IMG/VR virus record: IMGVR_UViG_3300021511_000003
Span: 159,016 to 223,015 of that record
Reading direction: 5' to 3' (one strand)
From: a virus
DNA: 64,000 bases
The notes beneath the pieces were generated by a model. That model saw only the letters and a list, made by a program, of their open reading frames with translations, made no database searches and was not told the DNA's origin. The position numbers and the translations under genes were made by a program. This document shows, piece by piece, positions 21,638 through 29,865 of this stretch. Numbering within the stretch: position 1 is the first letter of the stretch; the number at the start of each line of letters is the position of its first letter.

Positions 21638-24600
21638 TTGTTTTCAATAAAAAATTCGTTTTCGAATTGTTCAATATGCGATTTACTTGAAGAAGGTTCT
21701 TGTATACTTGAAACAAATTGCAAAGGAGATTTGAAAAAGGTCGATGTTATTTTTGTTGCAGAAAATCCTGGTAAAGAAGAAGTAAAAATTGGAAGACCTC
21801 TTATAGGAAAAGCAGGTAAAAAATTCCGACAGTATTTTAATAAATTCGGAATCAATAAAATGAACTATTTATTAACAAATGTTGTTATGTGTCAAACAAT
21901 TAATGAGGATGGAACAACTGGGAATCCAACTCAAGAAACAATTGAATTATGTAAAAATAATTGCATGGAAATAATAAGAAATTGTAATCCAAAGCTTATT
22001 GTTTTAATGGGTACAAGTCCAATGTCTGCCTTTGGTATTGCAAAAGTGGGTATTACAAATATTCATGAAAGATATGAATTGTTTGAGTGGGAAGGGTTTA
22101 AAACGATGGTTATTGTTCATCCTTCTTTTGTAAATAGAAATCAATCATGGGATGGTAAATTTTCAGAAGCAATGTCTCGAATTGCTGAAATACTTGGTGG
22201 AAAATATGTTAAAATGCCAAAGAAAAGCCAAACCAAAACATTAGGTAAAGGTATATTCAGATATAGTATTCCAAAGAAATTTTATACAAATGATTATAGA
22301 CTTATTGATGTTCAATTTTTAAATAGAACAAGTCAGGTTTTATATATTTTTAGGGATAAAGATAATAATAAAATTTTTCATAAAGAAAATGATGATCATG
22401 TATGTTATCAAGCTCCAAAGGATGTTGAAGCAAGAAAAATTGTTCCATATAGCAAGTTAGATAAAGTTATGATTAAGTATAGAGATAGATATAATTTGGA
22501 TCCGAATATTACATATGAGGGTGATGTTAGATTAGCATCTAAACATGCTATGGATTATTACTATAACAATAAAGGTGAATGTCCTAAGACTACATCAAAT
22601 ATTATGTTTTTTGATATTGAGATTGACACTGGAAATGAAAGAGTTTTTCCAAAACCGGAAGATGCAGCATTCCCAATCAATCTGATAACAACAATTTATA
22701 ATGGTACCACAATTTGTTATGGAGTTGATAATAAAACAGAAGAAATAAAACGACGTCCTGATATAACTTATAAAATATTTAATAATGAAAAGCAGTTGAT
22801 GTGTTCATTTATTAAGGATTATAAGAAAACTGATCCAGATTTTTTAGCAGGGTGGAATAGTATTAGCTTTGATTTGGCATATATTTATAATAGATTGCCA
22901 CAGATCGGAATCCCTCAAACAAGTATGAATAAATTTGGGGAATTTTATGTTGAAGGTGCAAAATTTGTTTGTCATATCCCTGGTACAGTTCCAATAGATC
23001 AATATTTTTTGTATCGTACATTTACATTTACAAACATGGAAAATTATAAATTAGGGTTTATTGCTCAACATGAATTGGGTATAACAAAAATTGAATTACC
23101 ATTACCAATAAATGAAATGTACTGGAAAATGCAAAGTTTGACATATGAATATAATATTCGAGATAGTGAATTGTTGGAAAAGCTTGATGATAAACTGGGT
23201 CATATTAATCTATTAAATGAACTAAGAATTATTTGTAATACTAATTTTGAAGCAACTTCATCATTCGGTCAAATTGATTCATTAATGGTATCATATCTTA
23301 GGAACAAAGGTATAGCATCAAAAAATAGTGACCCACATATTATAAAAGAACGTTATCCAGGAGCATATGTACATCAACCAATTCCTGGTGTATATGATTG
23401 GATTACAGATTTCGATTTTACATCTCTGTATCCAAGTCTAATAATTACTTATAATATCGGTGTTAATAGTTTTGTTATGAAAACGAAAGATCCGCATATT
23501 GGTTACGATCTTGTATATGATAAAAAGAATGTTCCTGATGAAATTGAAATGATTATTGATCCATTATATAAAGCGAAGTCAGTTAAAATGTCATACAAGA
23601 AATTGTATGAAAACGTACAAAAAGATGATTTGATTCATACAATCAATGGTTGCTTTTTTCAACCACATAAAAAGGTATTATCTGTTTTCGGAGAAGTTGT
23701 TGACATGTTAATGGTCTCACGAAAAGAATATAAAGAAAAAATGTTTGATGCAATTGAAGCTAAAGATAAAGATTTAGAAAAGTTTTATTATACACGGCAG
23801 TTAGTATATAAAGTTCTAGCAAATACATTATATGGAGTTGTTGCAAATAAAGCATTTAGATTCTTTAATATTTCTTTAGCATCAGCTATTACACTTGCTG
23901 GTCAAGAAGTAATAAAAACATCAATTATTGAAGGCGATGCTTTTATGAGGCACCTTAATACAGGTAAACCTTATATATCACCAGCAAAACTTACAAAAAG
24001 AGAAATGTTTAGTGATGCAATGCCAGATAGAGGCAATGAATATATTCTTACAGGTGATACAGATTCAATATTTTGTTGTTTTGAGAAATTCAATGATGTA
24101 TCAGTTGATAACATTCGTAGTTGGTGTAAAGAGATTGAATTATTTTTAAATGAAGATAAAATTCTTGATGTTGTAAAAAGACATAATTGTGATCTTGATT
24201 TTAATAGAATGAAACTTAAAAATGAGTTGATTATTTCTCGTGGTTTATTTCTTGCAAAAAAGAGATATGCTATTCGTGTAATTAATAATGAAGGAAAAGA
24301 TGTTGATAAAATAAATTATATGGGCGTTGAAATTAAGAGATCAGATTATCCAAGTAAATCAAAAGAATTTTTATCCACATTATCAGAGTTAATTTTGAAA
24401 TCTGAAAAAGTTTCAATAGGTCAATTAATGAAATTTATTAATCGTCAAGAGAATGAATTTCTTGAATCTATTTATAAGGGAGAAAAAGTTATTGCTCGAC
24501 CTGTGTCATATGGTAAATTATTAAAGGATTATAAAAATATCCCTCAAGGAGTAAGGGCTATGGAAGCGTGGAATAAAATAATGTATAATGTTCATAAAAC

Positions 24601-24862
24601 AGGTAATAGAGCATATATGTATTGGGTTCAGGGTATTGATCTTGAAATAGCTCCTAAAGATGTAAGAGAAAAATATCATCAATATGTAAAAGATGGAAAT
24701 AAATTGGAAGTAATTGCAATACCAGATGAAGAAAAGAGGTTACCAAAATTCTTTATTCCAAATAAACAAGCAGCATTAAAATTTACATTTAAAGATAGAT
24801 ATGAACTAATGTTGAAACCATTAGAGTTGAAAGTAAAAAAGCAGGAAGTTCTTACTTTCTAA
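21638..24862 (+). CDS. Fusion of family 4-like uracil-DNA glycosylase and family B DNA polymerase
   Basis: TTG start behind AAGGAGG. Residues 1-190 look like a 4Fe-4S uracil-DNA glycosylase: CSIC at 11-14, VAENPGKEE as the GEAPG-like loop, TNVVMC and ELCKNNC as the other cluster cysteines, and VHPSF as the HPS motif. Residues about 320-1074 form a B-family polymerase: Exo I FFDIEID, Exo II GWNSISFDL, Exo III YNIRDSELL, motif A DFDFTSLYPSL, motif B KVLANTLYGV, motif C TGDTDSIF. No stop separates the parts. The fusion would couple uracil removal to replication. All catalytic residues I can check are present. Confidence 0.9.
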   Translation: MFSIKNSFSNCSICDLLEEGSCILETNCKGDLKKVDVIFVAENPGKEEVKIGRPLIGKAGKKFRQYFNKFGINKMNYLLTNVVMCQTINEDGTTGNPTQETIELCKNNCMEIIRNCNPKLIVLMGTSPMSAFGIAKVGITNIHERYELFEWEGFKTMVIVHPSFVNRNQSWDGKFSEAMSRIAEILGGKYVKMPKKSQTKTLGKGIFRYSIPKKFYTNDYRLIDVQFLNRTSQVLYIFRDKDNNKIFHKENDDHVCYQAPKDVEARKIVPYSKLDKVMIKYRDRYNLDPNITYEGDVRLASKHAMDYYYNNKGECPKTTSNIMFFDIEIDTGNERVFPKPEDAAFPINLITTIYNGTTICYGVDNKTEEIKRRPDITYKIFNNEKQLMCSFIKDYKKTDPDFLAGWNSISFDLAYIYNRLPQIGIPQTSMNKFGEFYVEGAKFVCHIPGTVPIDQYFLYRTFTFTNMENYKLGFIAQHELGITKIELPLPINEMYWKMQSLTYEYNIRDSELLEKLDDKLGHINLLNELRIICNTNFEATSSFGQIDSLMVSYLRNKGIASKNSDPHIIKERYPGAYVHQPIPGVYDWITDFDFTSLYPSLIITYNIGVNSFVMKTKDPHIGYDLVYDKKNVPDEIEMIIDPLYKAKSVKMSYKKLYENVQKDDLIHTINGCFFQPHKKVLSVFGEVVDMLMVSRKEYKEKMFDAIEAKDKDLEKFYYTRQLVYKVLANTLYGVVANKAFRFFNISLASAITLAGQEVIKTSIIEGDAFMRHLNTGKPYISPAKLTKREMFSDAMPDRGNEYILTGDTDSIFCCFEKFNDVSVDNIRSWCKEIELFLNEDKILDVVKRHNCDLDFNRMKLKNELIISRGLFLAKKRYAIRVINNEGKDVDKINYMGVEIKRSDYPSKSKEFLSTLSELILKSEKVSIGQLMKFINRQENEFLESIYKGEKVIARPVSYGKLLKDYKNIPQGVRAMEAWNKIMYNVHKTGNRAYMYWVQGIDLEIAPKDVREKYHQYVKDGNKLEVIAIPDEEKRLPKFFIPNKQAALKFTFKDRYELMLKPLELKVKKQEVLTF

Positions 24863-24969
24863 TTAGAACATAACATTAAATATGTGGGACATGTGATTGC
24901 AAACACTTTTCTTGCCCTATCAAGAATTACCACATATTTATATCTAATATCTATAGGGAGATATCAAAA

Positions 24970-25136
24970 TGTCAAATCAATTATATAAGTATGGATGCAG
25001 AAAGGAAGTAAATTTAAACTTAAGAATGGTGTTGTTCTGAAAAACATACTCACTGTCCAGCTTTTCAATCAAATGTAACATATGCTAAAAAAGTAATTAC
25101 ACAACATAAATGTTCATATGGGAAAAGATTTGTATA
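24970..25136 (+). pseudogene. Remnant of a zinc module related to the HNH proteins
   Basis: Pieces in several frames read KYGCRKE, KFKLKNG and EWCCSEKHTHCPAFQS. These match the N-terminal YGC..KYQFKNGKWCCS...CP module of the HNH proteins at 37308, 38949 and 55357. Joining them needs at least two frame changes. The rest of the nuclease is absent. It is probably a dead fragment of a homing nuclease. Confidence 0.55.
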
Positions 25137-25172
25137 AAAAGAATACAAAATTTTGTAGAAAGGAAAAAAAGA

Positions 25173-25832
25173 ATGAAAGAAAAGACTGTTAAATTAATTG
25201 AATGTTTTAACACATATCAAGGTGAAGGACCAGATAGTGGTCAGGCAATGGTTATATTAAGATTTAAAACATGTAATTTAAAATGTCCTTGGTGTGATAC
25301 TTCTGTTAAAATGAGAATAAGTATGGAGGCTGAATATGAATTGAGTAAAATTCAAAAAGAAATTTATAATAATCGCCTGGGTATTCTTATTACAGGTGGT
25401 GAACCAACAGTATCAAGACACATTAATGAAACATTATGGTTATTGAATGAATTGGATTATCCAATTGCCAATGTTGAATCAAATGGATTCAATCTTGAAG
25501 AAGTGATAGAACGAACCGATCCTTTGAAAAATGTTCGTTATATGTTCTCGCCTAAAATCTTTTCAGAAAAAGATCTTGGTTCTGCAAAAGCTAAAACAAG
25601 ATCCCTCATAGAATATTCAAATTTATATATCAAAGTTGTTTACGAAAATAATGATCTTATATCTAACTATCTTGAGTGGCTTTCACCTCAAGCTGCAAAT
25701 AAAGTTTGGTTGATGCCAGAAGGTGTTAATAGAAGCGATTTAATCAGGAATTCTGAAAGTGTATTTGATGCGTGTGAAAAATATAAGTTTAATTTTTCAT
25801 CGCGTAATCATTTAATATTTGGTTTTGTATAA
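25173..25832 (+). CDS. queE: 7-carboxy-7-deazaguanine synthase (radical SAM)
   Basis: About 219 residues from an ATG behind GAAAGGA. It has CFNTYQGEGPDSGQ near the start and CNLKCPWCDTS, the CxxxCxxC [4Fe-4S] motif of radical SAM enzymes in the QueE arrangement. ITGGEPTVS and a SPKIF segment follow. QueE converts carboxy-tetrahydropterin to 7-carboxy-7-deazaguanine, an intermediate to preQ0. The DpdA-like gene downstream suggests that the product goes into DNA. Other pathway genes were not seen here and may be elsewhere or in the host. Confidence 0.9.
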   Translation: MKEKTVKLIECFNTYQGEGPDSGQAMVILRFKTCNLKCPWCDTSVKMRISMEAEYELSKIQKEIYNNRLGILITGGEPTVSRHINETLWLLNELDYPIANVESNGFNLEEVIERTDPLKNVRYMFSPKIFSEKDLGSAKAKTRSLIEYSNLYIKVVYENNDLISNYLEWLSPQAANKVWLMPEGVNRSDLIRNSESVFDACEKYKFNFSSRNHLIFGFV

Positions 25833-25840
25833 GGAAGGAG

Positions 25841-26230
25841 GTGAATACCATCAACGTAACTAGTTATTATAAACATTTTAAACCAGAAGAACAAAGCGGA
25901 ATGTGTGTAGTTCGTCGAAGAGGTGAAAAAGACGAAGACTTTATTAAAAGATTTCGTAAAAAAATTTCTAAAAGTGGGGTCGCAAAAGAGTTTCGTGACC
26001 GAATGTATTTTGAGAAACCAAGTGATAAAAAAAGACGTAAGAAAGCTCAATCAATTAGATTGATAAAGCGTGATGCAGAAAAGGCTGAAAAAATGAATGA
26101 GCGTTATATACGCATGAAAGCTAAACAAAAACGTAAGAGAGAAAAAGAAAACTTATTAAAAGGAGAACGACATGATAGAAGCAGTAGCAGACAAAATCGT
26201 AGTCGAATATCTAAGACAGACAGTGAGTGA
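25841..26230 (+). CDS. rpsU: Ribosomal protein bS21 homologue
   Basis: GTG start behind AAGGAAGGAG, eight bases after queE. Residues 20-85 match bS21: CVVRRRGEKDEDFIKRFRKK, then SGVAKEFRDRMYFEKPSDKK and RRKKAQ. The tail is extended and basic, and its last codons overlap the groES-like gene. bS21 sits near the anti-Shine-Dalgarno region of 16S rRNA and affects initiation. Phage copies are known in very large phages and are thought to bias host ribosomes. The length (129) is greater than the usual 70 or so. Confidence 0.88.
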   Translation: MNTINVTSYYKHFKPEEQSGMCVVRRRGEKDEDFIKRFRKKISKSGVAKEFRDRMYFEKPSDKKRRKKAQSIRLIKRDAEKAEKMNERYIRMKAKQKRKREKENLLKGERHDRSSSRQNRSRISKTDSE

Positions 26231-26531
26231 AGCAGGAATTCTAATTCCTGAAATGGCCCAGGATCCACAGGGTTATGGTAAGGTTTTATCAGTTGGAGAT
26301 TTGGTAAAAGATACTCCAATTGAAAAAGACGATATACTTATTTTTCACACAAGGGCAGGTATGGATTTTATTCAAGATAGAAAAGTAATGAAGTGTCTGA
26401 AATATGAAGAAGTTTATGGTATTGTTAGAGATGAAAAATTATCAAAGAGACTTCAACCTTTAGAATTTAAATCCAAAGAACAATCTAAAATCATTCAGCC
26501 TTCGAAAGGGGGTGGTATAGTTGTCGCTTAA
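26172..26531 (+). CDS. GroES-like co-chaperonin
   Basis: The 119-residue protein starts MIEAVADKIVVEYLRQTVSE and has GILIPEMAQDPQGYGKVLSV, DDILIFHTRAGMDF and LKYEEVYGIVRDE, which follow the Cpn10 fold with its mobile loop between residues 15 and 30. Phage GroES homologues such as T4 gp31 adapt host GroEL for capsid folding. An AAAAGGAG site precedes it within the bS21 gene. A C-terminal extension of about 20 residues is not part of the core domain. Confidence 0.85.
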   Translation: MIEAVADKIVVEYLRQTVSEAGILIPEMAQDPQGYGKVLSVGDLVKDTPIEKDDILIFHTRAGMDFIQDRKVMKCLKYEEVYGIVRDEKLSKRLQPLEFKSKEQSKIIQPSKGGGIVVA

Positions 26532-27324
26532 TTTACAATATATTAAAGCAACTAATCTTGATGATGCATGGCACCAAACATTATTTAAAATGCTTGAAGA
26601 AGGTAGTGTATTTAAAATTGATCGTGGTTCATATGCAGGACAAAAACGATTGGAATTTGACTGGATTACATGTCATATTAAAAATCCAGGTGTTCGTCCA
26701 TTACTGCCACAAATTCCAGACTCATATGGAGTTCCTAATCCTGTAGCAGAGGATTATTTGGATGATTATCTTCCTTATTTAATGACTGCAGAATTGAAAG
26801 ACGATGAGTCATATACTTATGGTCAACGTCTTAGTGGGTACCCAATTAAATATCCTTTATATTTATCAAAGGAAGGGCATTGGCCAAACATTCTTATTAA
26901 AGAAACTGATGAATTAATTGAAAAAGGTATTATTTATTCTACTGGCCAGTGGCATTTGAATCAAATTGAGCTTCTTATTTGGACGTACAAAAATAAGGGA
27001 TTCAGAAATAATCAGATGGTATTACAAGTAGCACATCCAACCGATATGTTGCTTCAAGATCCTCCATGTTTGAGAAGTATTGATACAAGGATTCAAGATG
27101 GAAAACTTCATTTCTATCCTTATTTTAGATCTTGGGATCTATGGGGTGGATTCCCTGCTAATTTAGGGGGTATTCAATTACTTAAGGAATATGTTTCAAG
27201 TGAGATTGGTGTTGATGATGGAGAAATTATTGCTACAAGTAAGGGAATGCATATTTATGATTATTCTTTTGACCTTGCAAAGTGCTTGAGAATGCGGGAT
27301 GATATAAAATTAAAAGGGGAATAA
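26521..27324 (+). CDS. Thymidylate synthase-like enzyme
   Basis: TTG start behind GAAAGGGGG. The 267-residue protein carries DPPCLRSIDTRI with the candidate catalytic cysteine, a PYFRSWDLWGGFPANLGGIQ segment with the arginine-serine and the conserved asparagine of thymidylate synthases, and HIYDYSFDLA near the end. These features and the order match the ThyA-like superfamily in a divergent form. The asparagine suggests a dUMP-type substrate rather than dCMP. It would supply dTMP or a modified pyrimidine for the AT-rich genome. Confidence 0.72.
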   Translation: MSLNLQYIKATNLDDAWHQTLFKMLEEGSVFKIDRGSYAGQKRLEFDWITCHIKNPGVRPLLPQIPDSYGVPNPVAEDYLDDYLPYLMTAELKDDESYTYGQRLSGYPIKYPLYLSKEGHWPNILIKETDELIEKGIIYSTGQWHLNQIELLIWTYKNKGFRNNQMVLQVAHPTDMLLQDPPCLRSIDTRIQDGKLHFYPYFRSWDLWGGFPANLGGIQLLKEYVSSEIGVDDGEIIATSKGMHIYDYSFDLAKCLRMRDDIKLKGE

Positions 27325-27327
27325 TAT

Positions 27328-27858
27328 ATGTCAACTGTTGTTGGTATTGTTAATAATGGTAAGGTCTGGATGGGTGCAGATAGTTTTGCAACAACAATTG
27401 ATGGTGAACGTAGGCGAACTGTTTGTAACAAATTATTTATAAATGGACCATATCTTTTCGGTCATACTGGTAGTGTAAGACCTGGTCAAGTTTTAAGACG
27501 ACAATTTTTTACACCACCGAAAAATGTGTTAGAATTACCAGACTGTATTCGTGACCATTTAAAAAAAAAGGAGTGTCTTATAATTAATCCTGATACTCAA
27601 ACTCAGTTGTTAGAGGGCAATTTTTTGATTGCAACTAATCATGGGAAATTGTATGAATTTCTTTCTGATTTTCAAATGAATGAAGTTATAGATCATACTG
27701 CAATTGGATCTGGTGCACCCTTTTCTTTGGGTTCATTATATACAACCAGGAAAGTTTATAACAATACTCATAGACTTAAAGTAGCGCTTCATGCTGCTGC
27801 GGTATATGATCTTCATACAGGACCACCATTTATTATCAAAGAATTTCTTGAAGATTAA
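27328..27858 (+). CDS. Proteasome/HslV-like Ntn hydrolase
   Basis: The 176-residue protein begins MSTVVGIVNNGKVWMGADSF, which matches the first strands of proteasome beta and HslV subunits: a small nucleophile after Met, then the GADS loop. FGHTGSVRPGQVLRR and IGSGAPFSLGSLY continue the pattern. It lacks any ATPase partner nearby. Phages of this type often carry one, and a self-activating hydrolase or a host HslU partner are both possible. Start ATG follows GGGGAATA. Confidence 0.7.
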   Translation: MSTVVGIVNNGKVWMGADSFATTIDGERRRTVCNKLFINGPYLFGHTGSVRPGQVLRRQFFTPPKNVLELPDCIRDHLKKKECLIINPDTQTQLLEGNFLIATNHGKLYEFLSDFQMNEVIDHTAIGSGAPFSLGSLYTTRKVYNNTHRLKVALHAAAVYDLHTGPPFIIKEFLED

Positions 27859-27876
27859 AAATATATTTGGCTATAC

Positions 27877-27917
27877 ATCATTGAGTAGAAAATATTTAAC
27901 TGGTTCTACTCAATGAT
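27877..27917 (+). terminator. Hairpin after the Ntn hydrolase gene
   Basis: ATCATTGAGTAGA and TCTACTCAATGAT form a 13-bp perfect stem around a 15-base loop. There is no long T-tract, so termination may be partial. Confidence 0.6.
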
Positions 27918-28016
27918 TACTTCCAACTGTATGTGTTATAGGAAACTGTGAAAATATAGGATATTATGTATAACATTAAGAACAAAGAATAAATACAAAC
28001 CAATACATTGGGGGGA

Positions 28017-29426
28017 ATGATGGCTAGAAGTGGTTACGTTTTAGCGGGTTTCGAAACATTAGCAACAATATTGAAATTATTTACCGACGGTAAACGCGGG
28101 AGATGGAATGATAACTTTACAAAAGAAAGCGTCTCTAATTTTTTATCTGAGACATGTTCTGGGTTTTTACATTCATATGGTCAAAATTTTCCAAACAAAA
28201 AGAAATATGATACATATAATTTAACTGAAGCAAATATGTTTAAAAAGTGTAGAGATTGGGGATTTTTTGATAAATGTAATTTTATTGTTGATAGTGGTGG
28301 TTTTCAAATTTCAACAGGTAGATTAACAAGACGAGAATCTGATTTACTTTTTCATATGTATTATGAATTTTTAGAAGAGTATCATGAAGTATATAATAGA
28401 GCTTTTATTTTAGATATCCCGCCAGGACCTGGTTGTGAAATATTTCATAATTTTGATGATGTATATAAACAAAATCTTGATTCATATGAAATAGCAAGAA
28501 ACATGCCTGAGCATGTAAAGAAAAAAATAATTTATATTCACCATTTTAGAACTCCCAAATTATGGGAAATATATACAAAAATTTTAAAAGATGGTGAGAT
28601 GTTTCCAGAATTTGAATATCACGGTACAGGTGGTATTGTAGCAAATATGTCAAGTGATATGTCAATACCGTGTATCATTTATGTCCTTCCTTTAATACCT
28701 CTTATTAATCAAGCAATTAAATATGGTAGAAATTATCTTAATTTTCATGTATTGGGTGGTGCAAATTTTAGAGATGTTTTATTTTATGAACTATTTAGAA
28801 TTACAATGAAAAAGAAACATAATTTTGATTTGAATATGACTTATGATTCATCTGGACCTTATAAACAGGTAATGCACGCTCGCTTTTTACATGCTAAAGA
28901 TGATAACGGTTATATAAGAAAAATGAGTATTAAACCAAATGATATGGACAAGAGATTTTGGGATGGACGAACAGTTGAACAACATTATCAGCATTTGTTG
29001 AACGATTTAGCAGACAGATGGGGATTTAAAAGGATTTTTACTGATACCGTATATGGTATGTATTTGAATAGATCAAAAGTATATACTGAAACTTTCCATG
29101 CTGATGTTAAGGCATATTCAATTTTATATGCATTAGATATTTATTGTGAAATCCACAATCAGATGAAAAAATTTGCAAATAAAGTATATCCAGTTTATGA
29201 ATCTGGTGATTTAGAAGAATTTTATGAAGAATGTTTTGAAATAACCCGAATTATTAATCAAGGAAAATTAACGAAAAAACAAAAAATTAAATCATTCAGT
29301 ATCCCAAAATCTTTGGATATGCTTGGTGATTTGGATGAAGAATACTGTAAATACTTGATAACAAAATATTTAGCAAAGGATGAATTTATTGAACTAAATG
29401 ATAAAACTAGGGTACTCACTATATGA
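28017..29426 (+). CDS. DpdA/TGT-like 7-deazaguanine transglycosylase
   Basis: About 470 residues. It has FIVDSGGFQIST near residue 94, the tRNA-guanine transglycosylase signature with its catalytic aspartate, then FILDIPPGPG and a FHVLGGANFRD segment that would line the base pocket. The long C-terminal part is unlike QueC or canonical Tgt, and fits the DpdA group that puts preQ0-type bases into DNA. QueE lies just upstream. GGGGG before the ATG pair serves as the ribosome binding site. The final modified base cannot be named. Confidence 0.77.
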   Translation: MMARSGYVLAGFETLATILKLFTDGKRGRWNDNFTKESVSNFLSETCSGFLHSYGQNFPNKKKYDTYNLTEANMFKKCRDWGFFDKCNFIVDSGGFQISTGRLTRRESDLLFHMYYEFLEEYHEVYNRAFILDIPPGPGCEIFHNFDDVYKQNLDSYEIARNMPEHVKKKIIYIHHFRTPKLWEIYTKILKDGEMFPEFEYHGTGGIVANMSSDMSIPCIIYVLPLIPLINQAIKYGRNYLNFHVLGGANFRDVLFYELFRITMKKKHNFDLNMTYDSSGPYKQVMHARFLHAKDDNGYIRKMSIKPNDMDKRFWDGRTVEQHYQHLLNDLADRWGFKRIFTDTVYGMYLNRSKVYTETFHADVKAYSILYALDIYCEIHNQMKKFANKVYPVYESGDLEEFYEECFEITRIINQGKLTKKQKIKSFSIPKSLDMLGDLDEEYCKYLITKYLAKDEFIELNDKTRVLTI

Positions 29427-29729
29427 TAGAAGAAAGATATAATAAGGTTAAAAAATGTTTGATAAGATTAAATAAAGGTGAAGAATGGTGTAAGAAATGT
29501 GAAGGTAGTGGGAGTATTATATATAAAAGAGGGACAGGAATGTTTATAGACGGGTGTTCTCTTATATGTAACAGATGTAAGGGTGATGGAAAGGTGGATT
29601 GGCTTGAAAAAGCAATAGGAAAAAAATAGAGAAATACATCTTGAAGAAAGTGACATGATATGTATTCAATGCCATGGTACTGGGTTATATGTAACGTTTT
29701 ATAATAGCGGTGAAGATATTTGGCTATAG
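29423..29729 (+). pseudogene. Zinc-knuckle protein, frame broken at an A7 run
   Basis: From the ATG overlapping the DpdA stop, 68 codons encode CKKCEGSG and CNRCKGDG knuckles and end in TAG just after A7. In the +1 frame, 33 more codons follow with CIQCHGTG, a third knuckle of the same type, ending at TAG 29727. Removing one A joins all three. It may be a mutation, a programmed +1 shift or an error. The first ORF alone could still be functional. Confidence 0.55.
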
Positions 29730-29740
29730 TATAGTAAAAA

Positions 29741-29836
29741 ATGGCAGACAAAGAAGATAAAGAAATCCTGGTATCCTTACAAAACCATTCAGAACAAACA
29801 TATAAAATAGAAATCGTAAACATGCTAAACAGTTAA
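29741..29836 (+). CDS. Doubtful 31-residue frame
   Basis: ATG opens MADKEDKEILVSLQNHSEQT and on to TAA. There is no convincing ribosome binding site. The composition is acceptable but the length is short. It fills the gap before the helicase gene. Confidence 0.22.
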   Translation: MADKEDKEILVSLQNHSEQTYKIEIVNMLNS

Positions 29837-29865
29837 AGTTTTGAGTGAAATAGAGGGGGTAATTT

